DNA from: Trichomonas vaginalis G3
Taxonomy: Eukaryota > Parabasalia > Trichomonadida > Trichomonadidae
Direction of reading: 5' to 3'
Length of the DNA: 64,000 bases
NCBI RefSeq assembly: GCF_026262505.1
Contig: NC_067205.1
Coordinates: forward strand, 5,208,001-5,272,000
Notes under the pieces: generated by a model
What the model saw: only the letters and a program-made list of their open reading frames with translations
What the model was told of the DNA's origin: nothing
Database searches by the model: none
Made by a program: the position numbers and the translations under genes
Shown here: positions 10,501 to 18,425 of the stretch, in pieces
Numbering within the stretch: position 1 is the stretch's first letter
Layout of the letters: each line of letters begins with the position of its first letter

Positions 10501-10649
10501 TTAAAAGTATCGAAATCAATGACTTTTTTAGTTTTTCCATCGTCAATGACTAAATCATTGCCTTCAATGGTTAAAGTTGAGTTTTCGTTTACTAGTTCAT
10601 GTGCTCTTCTTGCTTCATTTGTTTCATACGCATATGCAGCAATAGTCAT
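7586..10649 (-). pseudogene. Phage-type fibre protein with collagen-like stalk, Maverick A, broken
   Basis: This looks like a receptor-binding fibre. The N-terminal part (MTIAAYAYETNEARRAHEL) is followed by a short collagen-like Gly-X-Y stalk (GPQGIQGPQGIQ, about 10140-10215), a long coiled-coil region, a Thr/Pro/Glu linker, and repeated phage-fibre segments (HKHNISDINELQ, NSKADK). The C-terminal domain resembles phage tail-collar/short tail fibre ends (YPIGSIYTSMNSTNP, GFGTWQQI, HTHT, then YMPPFVTVFAWYR). Maverick B has a related fibre at 25047-26088. The gene is broken in several places. It is divergent from the small gene at 10667, with 17 bp between starts. Confidence 0.7.
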
Positions 10650-10666
10650 ATTTTAATGAGAATAAA
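10650..10666. promoter_or_regulatory. 17-bp bidirectional promoter gap
   Basis: ATTTTAATGAGAATAAA separates two head-to-head start codons. It carries the GAATAAAA element also found at 12361, 25029 and 41773. Confidence 0.5.
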
Positions 10667-11355
10667 ATGTTGTTCTATTTGCAAAGTACTGACGAATACG
10701 GAACAGTAAAGCTTTAGGTCTTCAGAATGAAGCACTTGCTTTCAGAGTTGTTGACTTCAATACTATCGCAACTTTTGTCATAACAGATGAAACAGATTTC
10801 ATAGAGATTGAAATAGATGGAAAGAAGCACGAAATAAGATTTCACAATAATGTAGAATATAAGATGGAAACATTAGCTGGAGTGTTAAATGCGCTCATAA
10901 ATACTACAATAAACAAGGAGAACGAAGAAAACTTAATGAATGTTAAACTTATTGCAGGAGTTTTGAAGTTCAGTTATGCGAAGGAGTTTAAGATAACACG
11001 AATGAGTCATAGAGTTCAATTGCTTCTGGGAGCATACCATATGACATGTCCTTTGAAAAGTGTTGACAAAACGATTGAGATGAAATCTGTTCCATACGTA
11101 GTTATGGTAATTGTTTATACGTTGAGTCAAAAATAGCTAATGTCACAGGTATTTCAGGAGTTAATAGTTAAAGGTTCAGTAGAATATAAGTCTTTCTGTT
11201 ATGAAGTAAATTCAATGTTCATTCCAAACGTTCCTGTCATAGCAACTCATTTAGGTAAATGGGTTCGCATTAGTCCTCATAATTTGAAAGACATGCAATT
11301 CAGACTAGTTGACTTTCAAGGAGAGCCTGTAGAACTGAAGCACCAGTGCGAATGA
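10667..11355 (+). pseudogene. Small Maverick A structural-type gene, broken
   Basis: The sequence encodes a beta-rich small protein of unknown function. It begins MLFYLQSTDEYGTVKL; later segments include AFRVVDFNTIATFVIT, VLKFSYAKEFKITRMS and MQFRLVDFQGEPVEL. Its counterpart by position and type in Maverick B is 40329-40942. Both precede a small 80-90-residue gene and belong to the same gene block, which suggests virion-associated genes. The gene appears broken. Confidence 0.45.
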
Positions 11356-11385
11356 CTGTTGAAGTAGACTTTTAGAAAATATTAA

Positions 11386-11658
11386 ATGCAACAGCTTACA
11401 AGAGAACTCAGAGCTAAAAATATAAAGTATGAATGTTATGTATTAGGTCATGAACTTTGGTTGTTGCTGTTTGATGAAACAAATGAGTTAGTTATGTCAG
11501 TCAAGAGAACAGAAAAAGGCGTCAAAGGCGCCGAGCGCAAAGCGCTATATTGTGTTAGTGAGAACTGCACCAAGTCAATAAGATTAGGTTTGCATTATGA
11601 AGATGAGTTCGATACTGTTGAAGAAGTTTTGGATAGATATTACAAATTGCTAACTTGA
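11386..11658 (+). CDS. Small Maverick protein, paralogue of 40943-41182
   Basis: This 90-residue protein is of unknown function. It aligns with the Maverick B protein at 40943 (LTRELRAKNIKYECY against LLERCLKKNNIDFIS; VEEVLDRYYKLL against LDEVLLTFRKTF). In the middle, A alone has an insert (KGVKGAERKALY) encoded by a GC-rich hairpin AGCGC-aaa-GCGCT (11534-11546). This is a clear example of a hairpin spliced into a coding frame. The frame looks whole. Confidence 0.65.
   Translation: MQQLTRELRAKNIKYECYVLGHELWLLLFDETNELVMSVKRTEKGVKGAERKALYCVSENCTKSIRLGLHYEDEFDTVEEVLDRYYKLLT
11534..11546. repeat. In-frame GC-rich hairpin
   Basis: AGCGC-aaa-GCGCT lies inside the gene 11386-11658. It is absent from the paralogous Maverick B gene. 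Confidence 0.7.
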
Positions 11659-11674
11659 AATTTTTTTGACTAAC

Positions 11675-11707
11675 GGCGCAAAGCGCCAAGATGGGCTCAA
11701 AGAGCCC
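11675..11707. repeat. GC-rich double hairpin, intergenic
   Basis: GGCGC-aaa-GCGCC, then AAGAT, then GGGCTC-aaa-GAGCCC, then TCCTGACT. It sits between convergent genes. The same frame with different stems is in the coding region at 12190-12215 (GGCGC-cat-GCGCC, AA, GACC-gaa-GGTC, then CCGACT). Confidence 0.75.
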
Positions 11708-11718
11708 TCCTGACTGCT

Positions 11719-12360
11719 TTAATTTACTAAAACATATTTCAAACATAATTTATATTCTGTTGAAAGTTTTGTATACTCGTTCGAATATTTATACTTAAAC
11801 TCAACTCCTGGAGTACCTGGTATTTCAATGATGCGGATGTTACCTATTTTCATGAATGGTGGCGTTTGACCACAGCATTCGATTTCAGGGTCGAGATAGT
11901 CAATGACACATTGTTTCCCTGTTATTCGTGATATAACATTTTCAAGGTCCTCCTTTGTTAGAATTATTTGGTTCTTGCTTATAAGATTTGTCAAAAGCTT
12001 CTTATCGTCTTTGAGTAAGATAGTTTGATATAACTGAAGAAGGTAATGGTCTACGTTATCTGAAGGATTTGTTTGAACATTTGTGTAAGGGTTGTCGTTG
12101 GCTTCTCTTGAAAGAATTTGGTCCAGTGGTGGATACTCTAACTTAACATCTGATGTAGCGTTAGCGTTTGAAGCTGAGTTTAAATTCACGGCGCCATGCG
12201 CCAAGACCGAAGGTCCCGACTTAAGTTCTGGTTCTTTTTCTTTCAAACACTCCGAACTATAGTTCTTTATGACAATATTGTTTGTCGTTCGTGAGTCAAC
12301 ATTTGATGTTGGTTCAATTGGAACATTAACGGCACCAGCTAAGATGGATTTGCTTCTCAT
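11719..12360 (-). CDS. Maverick protein of unknown function, paralogue of 41189-41720
   Basis: This 213-residue protein has a low-complexity Asn/Ser N-terminus and a more structured C-terminal half (LLTNLISKNQIILTKEDLE, ECCGQTPPFMKIGNIRIIEI, FKYKYSNEY). The Maverick B counterpart shares the C-terminal pattern (CCGVSYNVIDKIYVMKGGE, NLKYSF). A double hairpin (12190-12215) is read in frame as KSGPSVLAHGAV. The gene is divergent from 12386 with a 25-bp gap, an arrangement preserved in B. The frame looks whole; function unknown, possibly virion-associated. Confidence 0.6.
   Translation of the reverse strand: MRSKSILAGAVNVPIEPTSNVDSRTTNNIVIKNYSSECLKEKEPELKSGPSVLAHGAVNLNSASNANATSDVKLEYPPLDQILSREANDNPYTNVQTNPSDNVDHYLLQLYQTILLKDDKKLLTNLISKNQIILTKEDLENVISRITGKQCVIDYLDPEIECCGQTPPFMKIGNIRIIEIPGTPGVEFKYKYSNEYTKLSTEYKLCLKYVLVN
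12190..12215. repeat. In-frame GC-rich double hairpin
   Basis: GGCGC-cat-GCGCC followed two bases later by GACC-gaa-GGTC, inside the coding frame of 11719-12360. It is the coding counterpart of the intergenic copy at 11675. Confidence 0.75.
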
Positions 12361-12385
12361 TTCATATAGAATAAAAACCTTTTAT
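12361..12385. promoter_or_regulatory. Bidirectional promoter gap with TAGAATAAAA
   Basis: TTCATATAGAATAAAAACC lies between head-to-head genes. The TAGAATAAAA core recurs at 25029 and 41771 at the same kind of junction. Confidence 0.5.
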
Positions 12386-12589
12386 ATGTATGAAATGAAC
12401 AATATACTCGACAAGGGTTTGAATGTAAAGCTAACGAATGAAAATATTGTTGAATTCACTGAGACAGGTGCTGTGTATAAAGATGTAGAACTACTGAACA
12501 AAAGAGCTAAGGGAAGAAGCAGGAACATGAACAAAGGGTGGAAGCCTAAAAAATTTATGTCAATGATGGCTCAGGAGGTTCAAACATAA
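12386..12589 (+). CDS. Small Maverick protein; possible relative of 41783-42201
   Basis: The open frame begins MYEMNNILDKG and has a very basic end (KRAKGRSRNMNKGWKPKKF). By position, divergent from the 11719 family, it corresponds to the Maverick B gene at 41783. Coding-like sequence (YAESYRVYALKGEKPSF) continues in the gap up to about 12680, so the gene is probably broken. Function unknown; the basic character would suit a DNA-binding virion protein. Confidence 0.4.
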   Translation: MYEMNNILDKGLNVKLTNENIVEFTETGAVYKDVELLNKRAKGRSRNMNKGWKPKKFMSMMAQEVQT

Positions 12590-12781
12590 AGTATGCAGAA
12601 AGTTATAGAGTTTATGCGCTAAAAGGTGAAAAGCCTTCATTTAAGAACAGCTATTCTAACGCATATCCTCAAAGCTAACGGATGGGGAAGTGGATGATAT
12701 GAATGACAGCAAAAATATTAACAGAAATGGCGACAGAGATGCATGGAATTTGTTTACCATCAGTCAATTGAAGGTTAAACT

Positions 12782-13668
12782 TTAAAACAATGTTGGTCGT
12801 TCCCATGGAATATTTTTGACTTTAATGGTATTAGTCATGATATGAATCTCAAGGTATGAACGAGGAGAGATGAGAGACTTATATGCTTCCCAAATTTCTT
12901 CAAAAGGTAATGTTATACCTGACTGTTTCCAAATGAGTTCAATATCATAGCGTGAGAAACCTTGAAAGATAACGAAGTCAGTTATGAGACGTTTTATGTT
13001 TAAAGCAAAAACCTCCATGTTTGCATAAGTATTGCTACAGTTAAGTGGTAATGTCTGACTTTAGTAATGATGTTAGCTAATGGTGAGTCAGGCTTTGACA
13101 CTAAACCTTTTCCGGCGAAGTCGTCGCAAACGAGCAGAGTGTTTGAAGGATACTTTTTGAAGGGGTATTTTGAAAGTTTTGACAGAATGTAGTTTGTAAG
13201 TCGTTTCATATCGTAAACTCCTGAGTATTGACGTAAGTGGTGTTTGTCAATAATTCTTTCCATCTCTTCTGAAGTCTTTTGCATTCCTGACTGTATAAAT
13301 TCAACGATGGCATAATATTTCCTCTTACGTCGAATGTAACGTTGAAGAAATTCAATGAGTTCGCTATCTGGAACTTTAACGACAGAGGCTTGAACTTTTG
13401 ACATAAATGTTTTCGCTGTTGAGTCCATAGAGTCTGAAGTTGCTGATATAATGATTTGGTCATAATATGAATCTTGACCTAAACGCTCTGTTATGAGTAT
13501 ATGACGAATGAGGTTAAATGTCTTACCTGACCCCATCTTTCCACAATAGAAATAAACACCATTTGAACAGAACTCATAGTCCTTACTGAAAGGAAGAATG
13601 AGAGAAGAGTTAAGTTTGTCTGTAGTTTCATTCATGTCTTCATCTACGTCATGTATTAAATGCTTCAT
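12782..13668 (-). pseudogene. Packaging ATPase (A32/FtsK-HerA type), Maverick A, broken
   Basis: This is the ATPase that would pump DNA into capsids. Walker A is CGKMGSGKTFNL, and Walker B is LLVCDDFAG, followed by a VRHYHLTVAILMQT sensor-type segment. The whole pattern matches the Maverick B ATPase at 37047 (APPGSGKTFTY, LLILDDFAS). The gene is broken, with about one break. It is divergent from the capsid-type gene at 13685 across a 16-bp gap. Confidence 0.8.
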
Positions 13669-13684
13669 TTTATCTCCATTAAAA
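13669..13684. promoter_or_regulatory. 16-bp bidirectional promoter gap
   Basis: TTATCTCCATTAAAA-type sequence separates the ATPase and capsid-type start codons. It resembles TTTATCTAGAATAAAA at 25029. Confidence 0.45.
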
Positions 13685-14566
13685 ATGCAAGTCAGAAATA
13701 TTCAGAACATAGCACCGAGTCTAACTGACAAGAGTATAAAGATATACTATGAACACGTTATGATGAAACCAACCAAAATTCAAGAAAGTCAGTATACTTA
13801 TGAATATCCAAGACACTGGGTAGAGTATGTAGGAGGTGAGAAAGCTATTGAAATAAGACAAGTTAGAAGTATTCCAGCAGGAAGGACAATATTATTGAAG
13901 AACTTTAATGTTTTGAGGTATAATGATGAAACAAAGAAGCAAGATAGTTTTCCTGTTGCTGTGTATGTGAACCTAGACACAGGAGATGACATGAAAGTTT
14001 TTAACACAAAGCTTCAAACGGTAGTGAGAGAACAACTGACTGCGGAAGGACATCCATTACCTTCAGAAGTTACCATAGCATATAATTTTGAAACAAACTC
14101 AATAGATTTTAAAGTCATCTCTGCAAAGAAGTCAGGTTTTACATTTAATGAAGCAGATGTATATTCGAATGAAAACTTCAAAGCTATTGCATGGTTAGAT
14201 AATGACGATTGCTTTAAGAAAATATTTAAATACAGTGACTCAACGATGTCAATAGATGACCTTCGTGGAATGTTACCATCGACGTTTACAGTAGAAGGTT
14301 CAGCAGGATTGCTTACAAGATTGTCAATTGGTGGTATTTGGTCTCGTGAGAACATTGTTATAAAATCCAGTATAAGTGAATTTGCTGAAGAATCTATATT
14401 ATGTCTTTCAAACTACATGTATTCGCCGCCGAAGCATTATAGTATAACAAACTTTGTCAGTAAGTTTAACATAAGACTTGTCGAACCTTCTTCAATGAAA
14501 GATGTTGTGCTACCTAAAGACGGAAAGGATGGACTCATTATTGAGATGATTTTAATAGCATATTAA
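13685..14566 (+). CDS. Capsid-associated protein candidate (penton/minor capsid type)
   Basis: This 293-residue protein starts MQVRNIQNIAPS. An N-terminal segment (YEYPRHWVEYVGGEKAIEIRQ) aligns with the two Maverick B paralogues (24143-25028 and 30472-31332: YPxRWLxxPSxxKAIGFRR). The body is beta-rich, with repeated SxDDLRG/TFTVEG type segments. In Polintons the penton or minor capsid gene usually lies near the ATPase, as here, so I infer that role. Hits to known penton bases were not tested. The stop codon is followed immediately by the next ATG. The frame looks whole. Confidence 0.5.
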   Translation: MQVRNIQNIAPSLTDKSIKIYYEHVMMKPTKIQESQYTYEYPRHWVEYVGGEKAIEIRQVRSIPAGRTILLKNFNVLRYNDETKKQDSFPVAVYVNLDTGDDMKVFNTKLQTVVREQLTAEGHPLPSEVTIAYNFETNSIDFKVISAKKSGFTFNEADVYSNENFKAIAWLDNDDCFKKIFKYSDSTMSIDDLRGMLPSTFTVEGSAGLLTRLSIGGIWSRENIVIKSSISEFAEESILCLSNYMYSPPKHYSITNFVSKFNIRLVEPSSMKDVVLPKDGKDGLIIEMILIAY

Positions 14567-14788
14567 ATGAGCTTGTTCTTAAAGGTCGTTCATGATGAAA
14601 TAACTGTTGTAGAAGATGTTAGCAATTGTTCAGACATTTTGAAGCGTATAGATATAAGAAAGAAGTTAGATAGACCGCAAAGCGGTGAGGGCGAAGCACG
14701 TGAGAATGTTTATGTTTCATTGACTTTCTCCAGTAACGAGAACTTTTATGAGATAATATTGAAGAGAGATGATTTTAATATGGTGTAA
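14567..14788 (+). CDS. Small Maverick protein with in-frame hairpin insert
   Basis: This 73-residue protein starts MSLFLKVVHDEITVV. The start codon abuts the previous stop (TAAATG), and the next gene also follows with TAAATG, so three genes are contiguous with no spacer. The middle (RPQSGEGEARENV) is encoded by ACCGC-aaa-GCGGT (14674-14686) plus a weaker second stem. Function unknown. The frame looks whole. Confidence 0.55.
   Translation: MSLFLKVVHDEITVVEDVSNCSDILKRIDIRKKLDRPQSGEGEARENVYVSLTFSSNENFYEIILKRDDFNMV
14674..14686. repeat. In-frame GC-rich hairpin
   Basis: ACCGC-aaa-GCGGT lies within the coding frame, followed by GGGC-gaa-GCAC, a weak second hairpin. Confidence 0.65.
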
Positions 14789-15304
14789 ATGGTAGCTTGG
14801 GCAGCTTTAGGCGCAATGGGAACAAAAGCATTAGCATTTGGAGCAAAAGCACTTGGAGCTTATGACGCAGTAAATAAAATGAGTGGAGGAAGGGTTTCGA
14901 AGACATTAGATGCAAATAAAGGAAAGATTGGAGGCTGGGTTGCAAAGAAGTTAAGATTAAATAAAATAGGGCTCATAAATAAAGCATCCAATTTGGTTGC
15001 GACTGAGTCAGAAAATGCTTTAGGAAAGGACGATGAGTTTGCAAAACATGCAAAAGACTTTAATGACCAGATGAAAGGTGAAACAATGCATTTAAATAGA
15101 GTCGATGGAACTCTTCCTCCACCAGTAGTTCTTCCGTATGGTCCCTATGGAATGTATGGAAACCCTTACGAAAGACCATTTGACCCATTGACTGGTGGAA
15201 GTAACTGGTATCATTACGGACGAAGAAGAAAGACAGTCAAGTTGGAGACAGACGTGAAGAAAGCAACTAAAAAGAAACCAAGGAAGAGAGTTATAAAGCA
15301 ATGA
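14789..15304 (+). CDS. Virion core or membrane-active protein candidate
   Basis: This 171-residue protein has an N-terminal Ala/Gly-rich amphipathic region (AWAALGAMGTKALAFGAKAL), a central charged region, a Pro/Gly/Tyr-rich segment (LPYGPYGMYGNPY) and a very basic C-terminus (KKATKKKPRKRVIK). This layout recalls adenovirus-type minor capsid/core proteins, which combine a membrane-active helix with basic DNA-binding tails; homology is inferred only. It is the third gene of a run without spacers. Short related amphipathic proteins occur in Maverick B (23941, 27058). The frame looks whole. Confidence 0.5.
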   Translation: MVAWAALGAMGTKALAFGAKALGAYDAVNKMSGGRVSKTLDANKGKIGGWVAKKLRLNKIGLINKASNLVATESENALGKDDEFAKHAKDFNDQMKGETMHLNRVDGTLPPPVVLPYGPYGMYGNPYERPFDPLTGGSNWYHYGRRRKTVKLETDVKKATKKKPRKRVIKQ

Positions 15305-15311
15305 ATTCAAG

Positions 15312-15360
15312 TGGGTGAAAAAAGAGGTGAAAAAAGAGGTGAAATCTCACCACTTCACCT
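15312..15360. repeat. Gene-end GTGA repeat module, copy 6
   Basis: GGGTGAAAAAAGAGGTGAA units end in AATCTCACCACTTCACCT, immediately after the stop codon at 15304. Confidence 0.6.
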
Positions 15361-15449
15361 AAATTTATTTTTGCGCTATGTTTTCATACGTGTGAGGGTG
15401 GTGATATCATTAATTTTTATATAAATGACAGAACAAAAATATAACATAT

Positions 15450-15884
15450 CTACTCAACAGGAATGAGACCCTTACTGACTATGTATTCGTTTAATGCTTG
15501 ATGAAAACAATGGTACATATTATCGTATGGGTATACACAGCGTCTGTTTCCATCGTCGTCGTATATGTAGAGCTCAAATCCAGTCCAACCTTCTTTTGTA
15601 CAATATGTAGCTTTATTTAAGTATGCATTTATGTAGATAAGGCAATTTTCTTCATCGCTCCAGAAATAATTTTTATTCTTTGTTGAAATAGTTTTCGTTC
15701 CTCTGCGACCATAAGGAATGTATGCAATGAACTTTGCATCATAAGGGATTGTAATATATTCAGGGTTTCTTTCATCGTCAATGGGTCTGTCTTTGTTAAA
15801 ATGCATGTTTCTCAGTTTTACTTGAGTTTTGAATAGTTCACGGAAACGTTCTGGGAAAGAGTCATAGTAAATGTAGTCGGACAT
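15450..15884 (-). CDS. Maverick A protein of unknown function
   Basis: About 144 residues from MSDYIYYDSFPERF. It is aromatic and acidic, with a WTGFELYIYDDDGN segment and Cys/His residues (YCTKEGW, MYHCFHQ). The start at 15884 is chosen because upstream sequence is low-complexity A/T. I recognise no family. It is the last gene before the presumed right end of Maverick A. The frame looks whole. Confidence 0.5.
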   Translation of the reverse strand: MSDYIYYDSFPERFRELFKTQVKLRNMHFNKDRPIDDERNPEYITIPYDAKFIAYIPYGRRGTKTISTKNKNYFWSDEENCLIYINAYLNKATYCTKEGWTGFELYIYDDDGNRRCVYPYDNMYHCFHQALNEYIVSKGLIPVE

Positions 15885-15939
15885 GTCTTTGTAATGAAAT
15901 AAAAAATTTAAAAAAATAAAAATAAGGTTATTTTTATTT

Positions 15940-16292
15940 AGTGAGGACGGTAGTGAAGTCGTTAGTAAAATCATTAGTGAAGTCGTTAGTGAAGTCGTTT
16001 ATGTGTCAGATAGTTTTGTAAATATTTAAGGTTAAGTTGGTGTTACGGTTGTGTTGTAAAATATACGTTACTGGTTTCGTAAAGTATCAAAACCGCTAAG
16101 TGGTGTACGGAGGCGCGCAGTGCCACAGTACACGACTTAGGGATACTAACTAAGGATTCATAGTTAAAACTATTGATTACCCTTTTGTTTGTGAATTCAT
16201 CCTTTCTGCATTGCCTGAAATCGATAAAAAATACCAAGGAATTCTTTACTGTGCTAGATCAATTATAATTAGTCGCTATCGCTATCTGAGTA
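15940..16292. other. Terminal region of Maverick A and boundary, no gene
   Basis: The region begins with four AGTGAAGTCGTT-type tandem units (about 15950-16000). It then has unrecognised sequence with a GC-richer patch near 16100-16135 (GGAGGCGCGCAGTGCC). The element end should lie here, but without its partner end I cannot place it. The open frame on the minus strand at 16043-16237 has no recognisable content. Confidence 0.5.
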
Positions 16293-16770
16293 ATGTTACA
16301 TTATGCTGCAATATATTTTTGTGATGTTGATTTTGATCTTATTAATTTTTCGTTATCATCACTCGTCAACATGCAAGACAATGAAGAGAAGACTGCTCTT
16401 CATTATGCAGCAATTAATGGTAACACGAATTTTGTAAAGTGGTTGACTGGGAGAGCAGATTTTGAAATAAGTGATAATGAAGGGAAGATACCTTTACATT
16501 ATGCAACAATAAGTGGTAATGTGAAAACAGCGTAAAAAGTCATAGAAAATACCCGAAATATTAGAAAAAGAGATATCATTTCAAAGTTTCCTCTTCAGTA
16601 TGCCCCCAATGATTTAGATATGTTCAAATCCCTTATTTTTGATTATAAAACACGAAAAAGGTATTACAAACTAGAAGATGCTTGGGGGTGCCTTCCATAT
16701 GCAAATCCATACGTAGAAGAATTCATTTGGGAATGGGCACATGGTTATTGGGAACCGTGGGATGCATAAT
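16293..16770 (+). pseudogene. Ankyrin-repeat protein fragment
   Basis: The frame encodes ankyrin repeats of the trichomonad type (EKTALHYAAINGNTNFVKWL, then EGKIPLHYATISGNVK). A frame change near 16533 follows, and a C-terminal part (FPLQYAPNDLDMFKS to FIWEWAHGYWEPWDA) ends at 16770. The N-terminal region of such proteins is missing, so this is a truncated, frameshifted host gene. Ankyrin proteins form a very large family in Trichomonas. It sits between Maverick A and the nested transposon block and may have been truncated by an insertion. Confidence 0.7.
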
Positions 16771-17129
16771 CTATTTTGAATATTAAATTTGTATTATAAC
16801 TTATATAATAAACATTTTCATTCTGCACAAAAATGTGAAATCTTTCAGCTATTCAATCACAAATGAAGAATCAGAGGGGATTTGGAGAAATTTCCAACAG
16901 ATCCATGAGTTCATACCATATAGTTTATACAAGATAAACTCTTTTTTTTAATTTTAAAATTTATTTTCAATTTTTATTAGCGAAGCAAATTGAAATCAAT
17001 TGTTCATGGCCTTGAATTATAATTTAAGATTTTTTGCCAATGCCGATTTAATTAACCTTCATTTCCAGGTATCATCGTCACTTTTATTCTGGTGGTAAAT
17101 TTTGTATAGATCAGATGAGGTGTTACATA
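16771..17129. other. AT-rich spacer, no gene seen
   Basis: No coding or structured signal is seen. It ends in the TA dinucleotide that borders the inverted end of the nested transposon block. Confidence 0.5.
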
Positions 17130-17200
17130 TTAAGTTCTGTCAAAATGTAAGCTATTGAATTTTTTGAGAGAGAAATAATCGTCGAGGAAGTAAAAAGTGA
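17130..17200 (+). repeat. Left inverted end of outer transposon
   Basis: TTAAGTTCTGTCAAAATG is followed by TAAGCTATT, matched by the complement at 49443-49496. The left copy has an extra GAGAGAGAAA stretch before TCGTCGAGGAAGTA. Confidence 0.65.
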
Positions 17201-17541
17201 CGCTTTAGGAAATATTATTAGAAATATGATAATAAATATATTTGGAAAAAATATGTTTTTTTCAAAAATTGAAATGTTCATAGAATATTTTGAAATATGT
17301 AGGGAATTGAATTCGGTAATATATGATAAACAGGATTTTTAAATTTCAAGGAAAAATAGCTTTTGTGAATACTTTTGAGAACTCTTCTCAAAGATCATGA
17401 TTCAAATATATTAAAGAGCCAAAATATTAGAGATGAGTTCATAATCAAAATTTTACATTTTAATTATTTAGAAAAACGTATTAACCTCAATAAAAAATAT
17501 CTCAAAGATTAATAGTTAATTTAGGGTTTCCTAGCTATCTA
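17201..17541. other. AT-rich interior of outer transposon, no gene seen
   Basis: No open frame or repeat of note. It leads into the hairpin array. Confidence 0.45.
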
Positions 17542-18425
17542 GAGGGAATTGTTCCTTATGATGTATATATTTATAATGTATGCATCATAAGGAACAATTC
17601 CCTCCTTAAAACGAGAAAACTTGTTCGAAATTGTTTATCATTTCGAACAAGTTTTCTCGTTTTTAATAACAAACTAAAGGCTATGAGGCACTGATTATAT
17701 ATTAGTGCCTCATAGCCTTTAGTTCCCAGTAGATAGCTGGGAAACTTTCTCCAAATGATAAGTTATTTAGAGAAAGTTTCCCAGCTATCTAGAGGGAATT
17801 GTTCCTTATGATGTATATATTTATAATGTATGCATCATAAGGAACAATTCCCTCCTTAAAACGAGAAAACTTGTTCGAAATTGTTTATCATTTCGAACAA
17901 GTTTTCTCGTTTTTAATAACAAACTAAAGGCTATGAGGCACTGATTATATATTAGTGCCTCATAGCCTTTAGTTCCCAGTAGATAGCTGGGAAACTTTCT
18001 CCAAATGATAAGTTATTTAGAGAAAGTTTCCCAGCTATCTAGAGGGAATTGTTCCTTATGATGTATATATTTATAATGTATGCATCATAAGGAACAATTC
18101 CCTCCTTAAAACGAGAAAACTTGTTCGAAATTGTTTATCATTTCGAACAAGTTTTCTCGTTTTTAATAACAAACTAAAGGCTATGAGGCACTGATTATAT
18201 ATTAGTGCCTCATAGCCTTTAGTTCCCAGTAGATAGCTGGGAAACTTTCTCCAAATGATAAGTTATTTAGAGAAAGTTTCCCAGCTATCTAGAGGGAATT
18301 GTTCCTTATGATGTATATATTTATAATGTATGCATCATAAGGAACAATTCCCTCGCTGAAGTGAGAAAACTTGTTCGCAATCATTTCGCATTGCGAACAA
18401 GTTTTCTCACTTTTAGTTCCCTGTA
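17542..18425. repeat. Tandem array of hairpin-only 250-bp units
   Basis: Unit starts at 17542, 17791, 18041 and 18291, a period of about 250 bp. Each unit is a chain of perfect long hairpins: GAGGGAATTGTTCCTTATGA with its complement, CGAGAAAACTTGTTCGAAA with its complement, CTAAAGGCTATGAGGCAC with its complement, and GAAAGTTTCCCAGCTATC/GATAGCTGGGAAACTTTC. Full units are nearly identical. The last partial unit ends in a variant hairpin (GTGAGAAAACTTGTTCGCAA with its complement) whose differences are matched on both arms. Confidence 0.85.

Larger units (their letters stand above)
1..16020. mobile_element. Maverick/Polinton copy A (left part outside window)
   Basis: The stretch holds a typical Maverick gene set: family-B DNA polymerase, retroviral-type integrase, FtsK/A32-like packaging ATPase, a capsid-type protein, a fibre, three KilA-N-type genes and many small genes, all AT-rich and separated by very short gaps. 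Its left end lies outside the window, so its inverted ends cannot be compared. The right end falls somewhere between the last gene (15884) and the ankyrin fragment (16293); 16020 is only a working limit. No major capsid gene is visible here and it may lie left of the window. The copy is broken, with roughly a dozen breaks concentrated in polB, integrase, fibre and ATPase, while many small genes are open. It is probably of moderate, not ancient, age. Confidence 0.85.

Noticed and set aside
13598-13684. Upstream start for the capsid-type gene at 13598
   Set aside because: That extension overlaps the start of the ATPase gene in antisense; the ATG at 13685 follows the typical short bidirectional gap.
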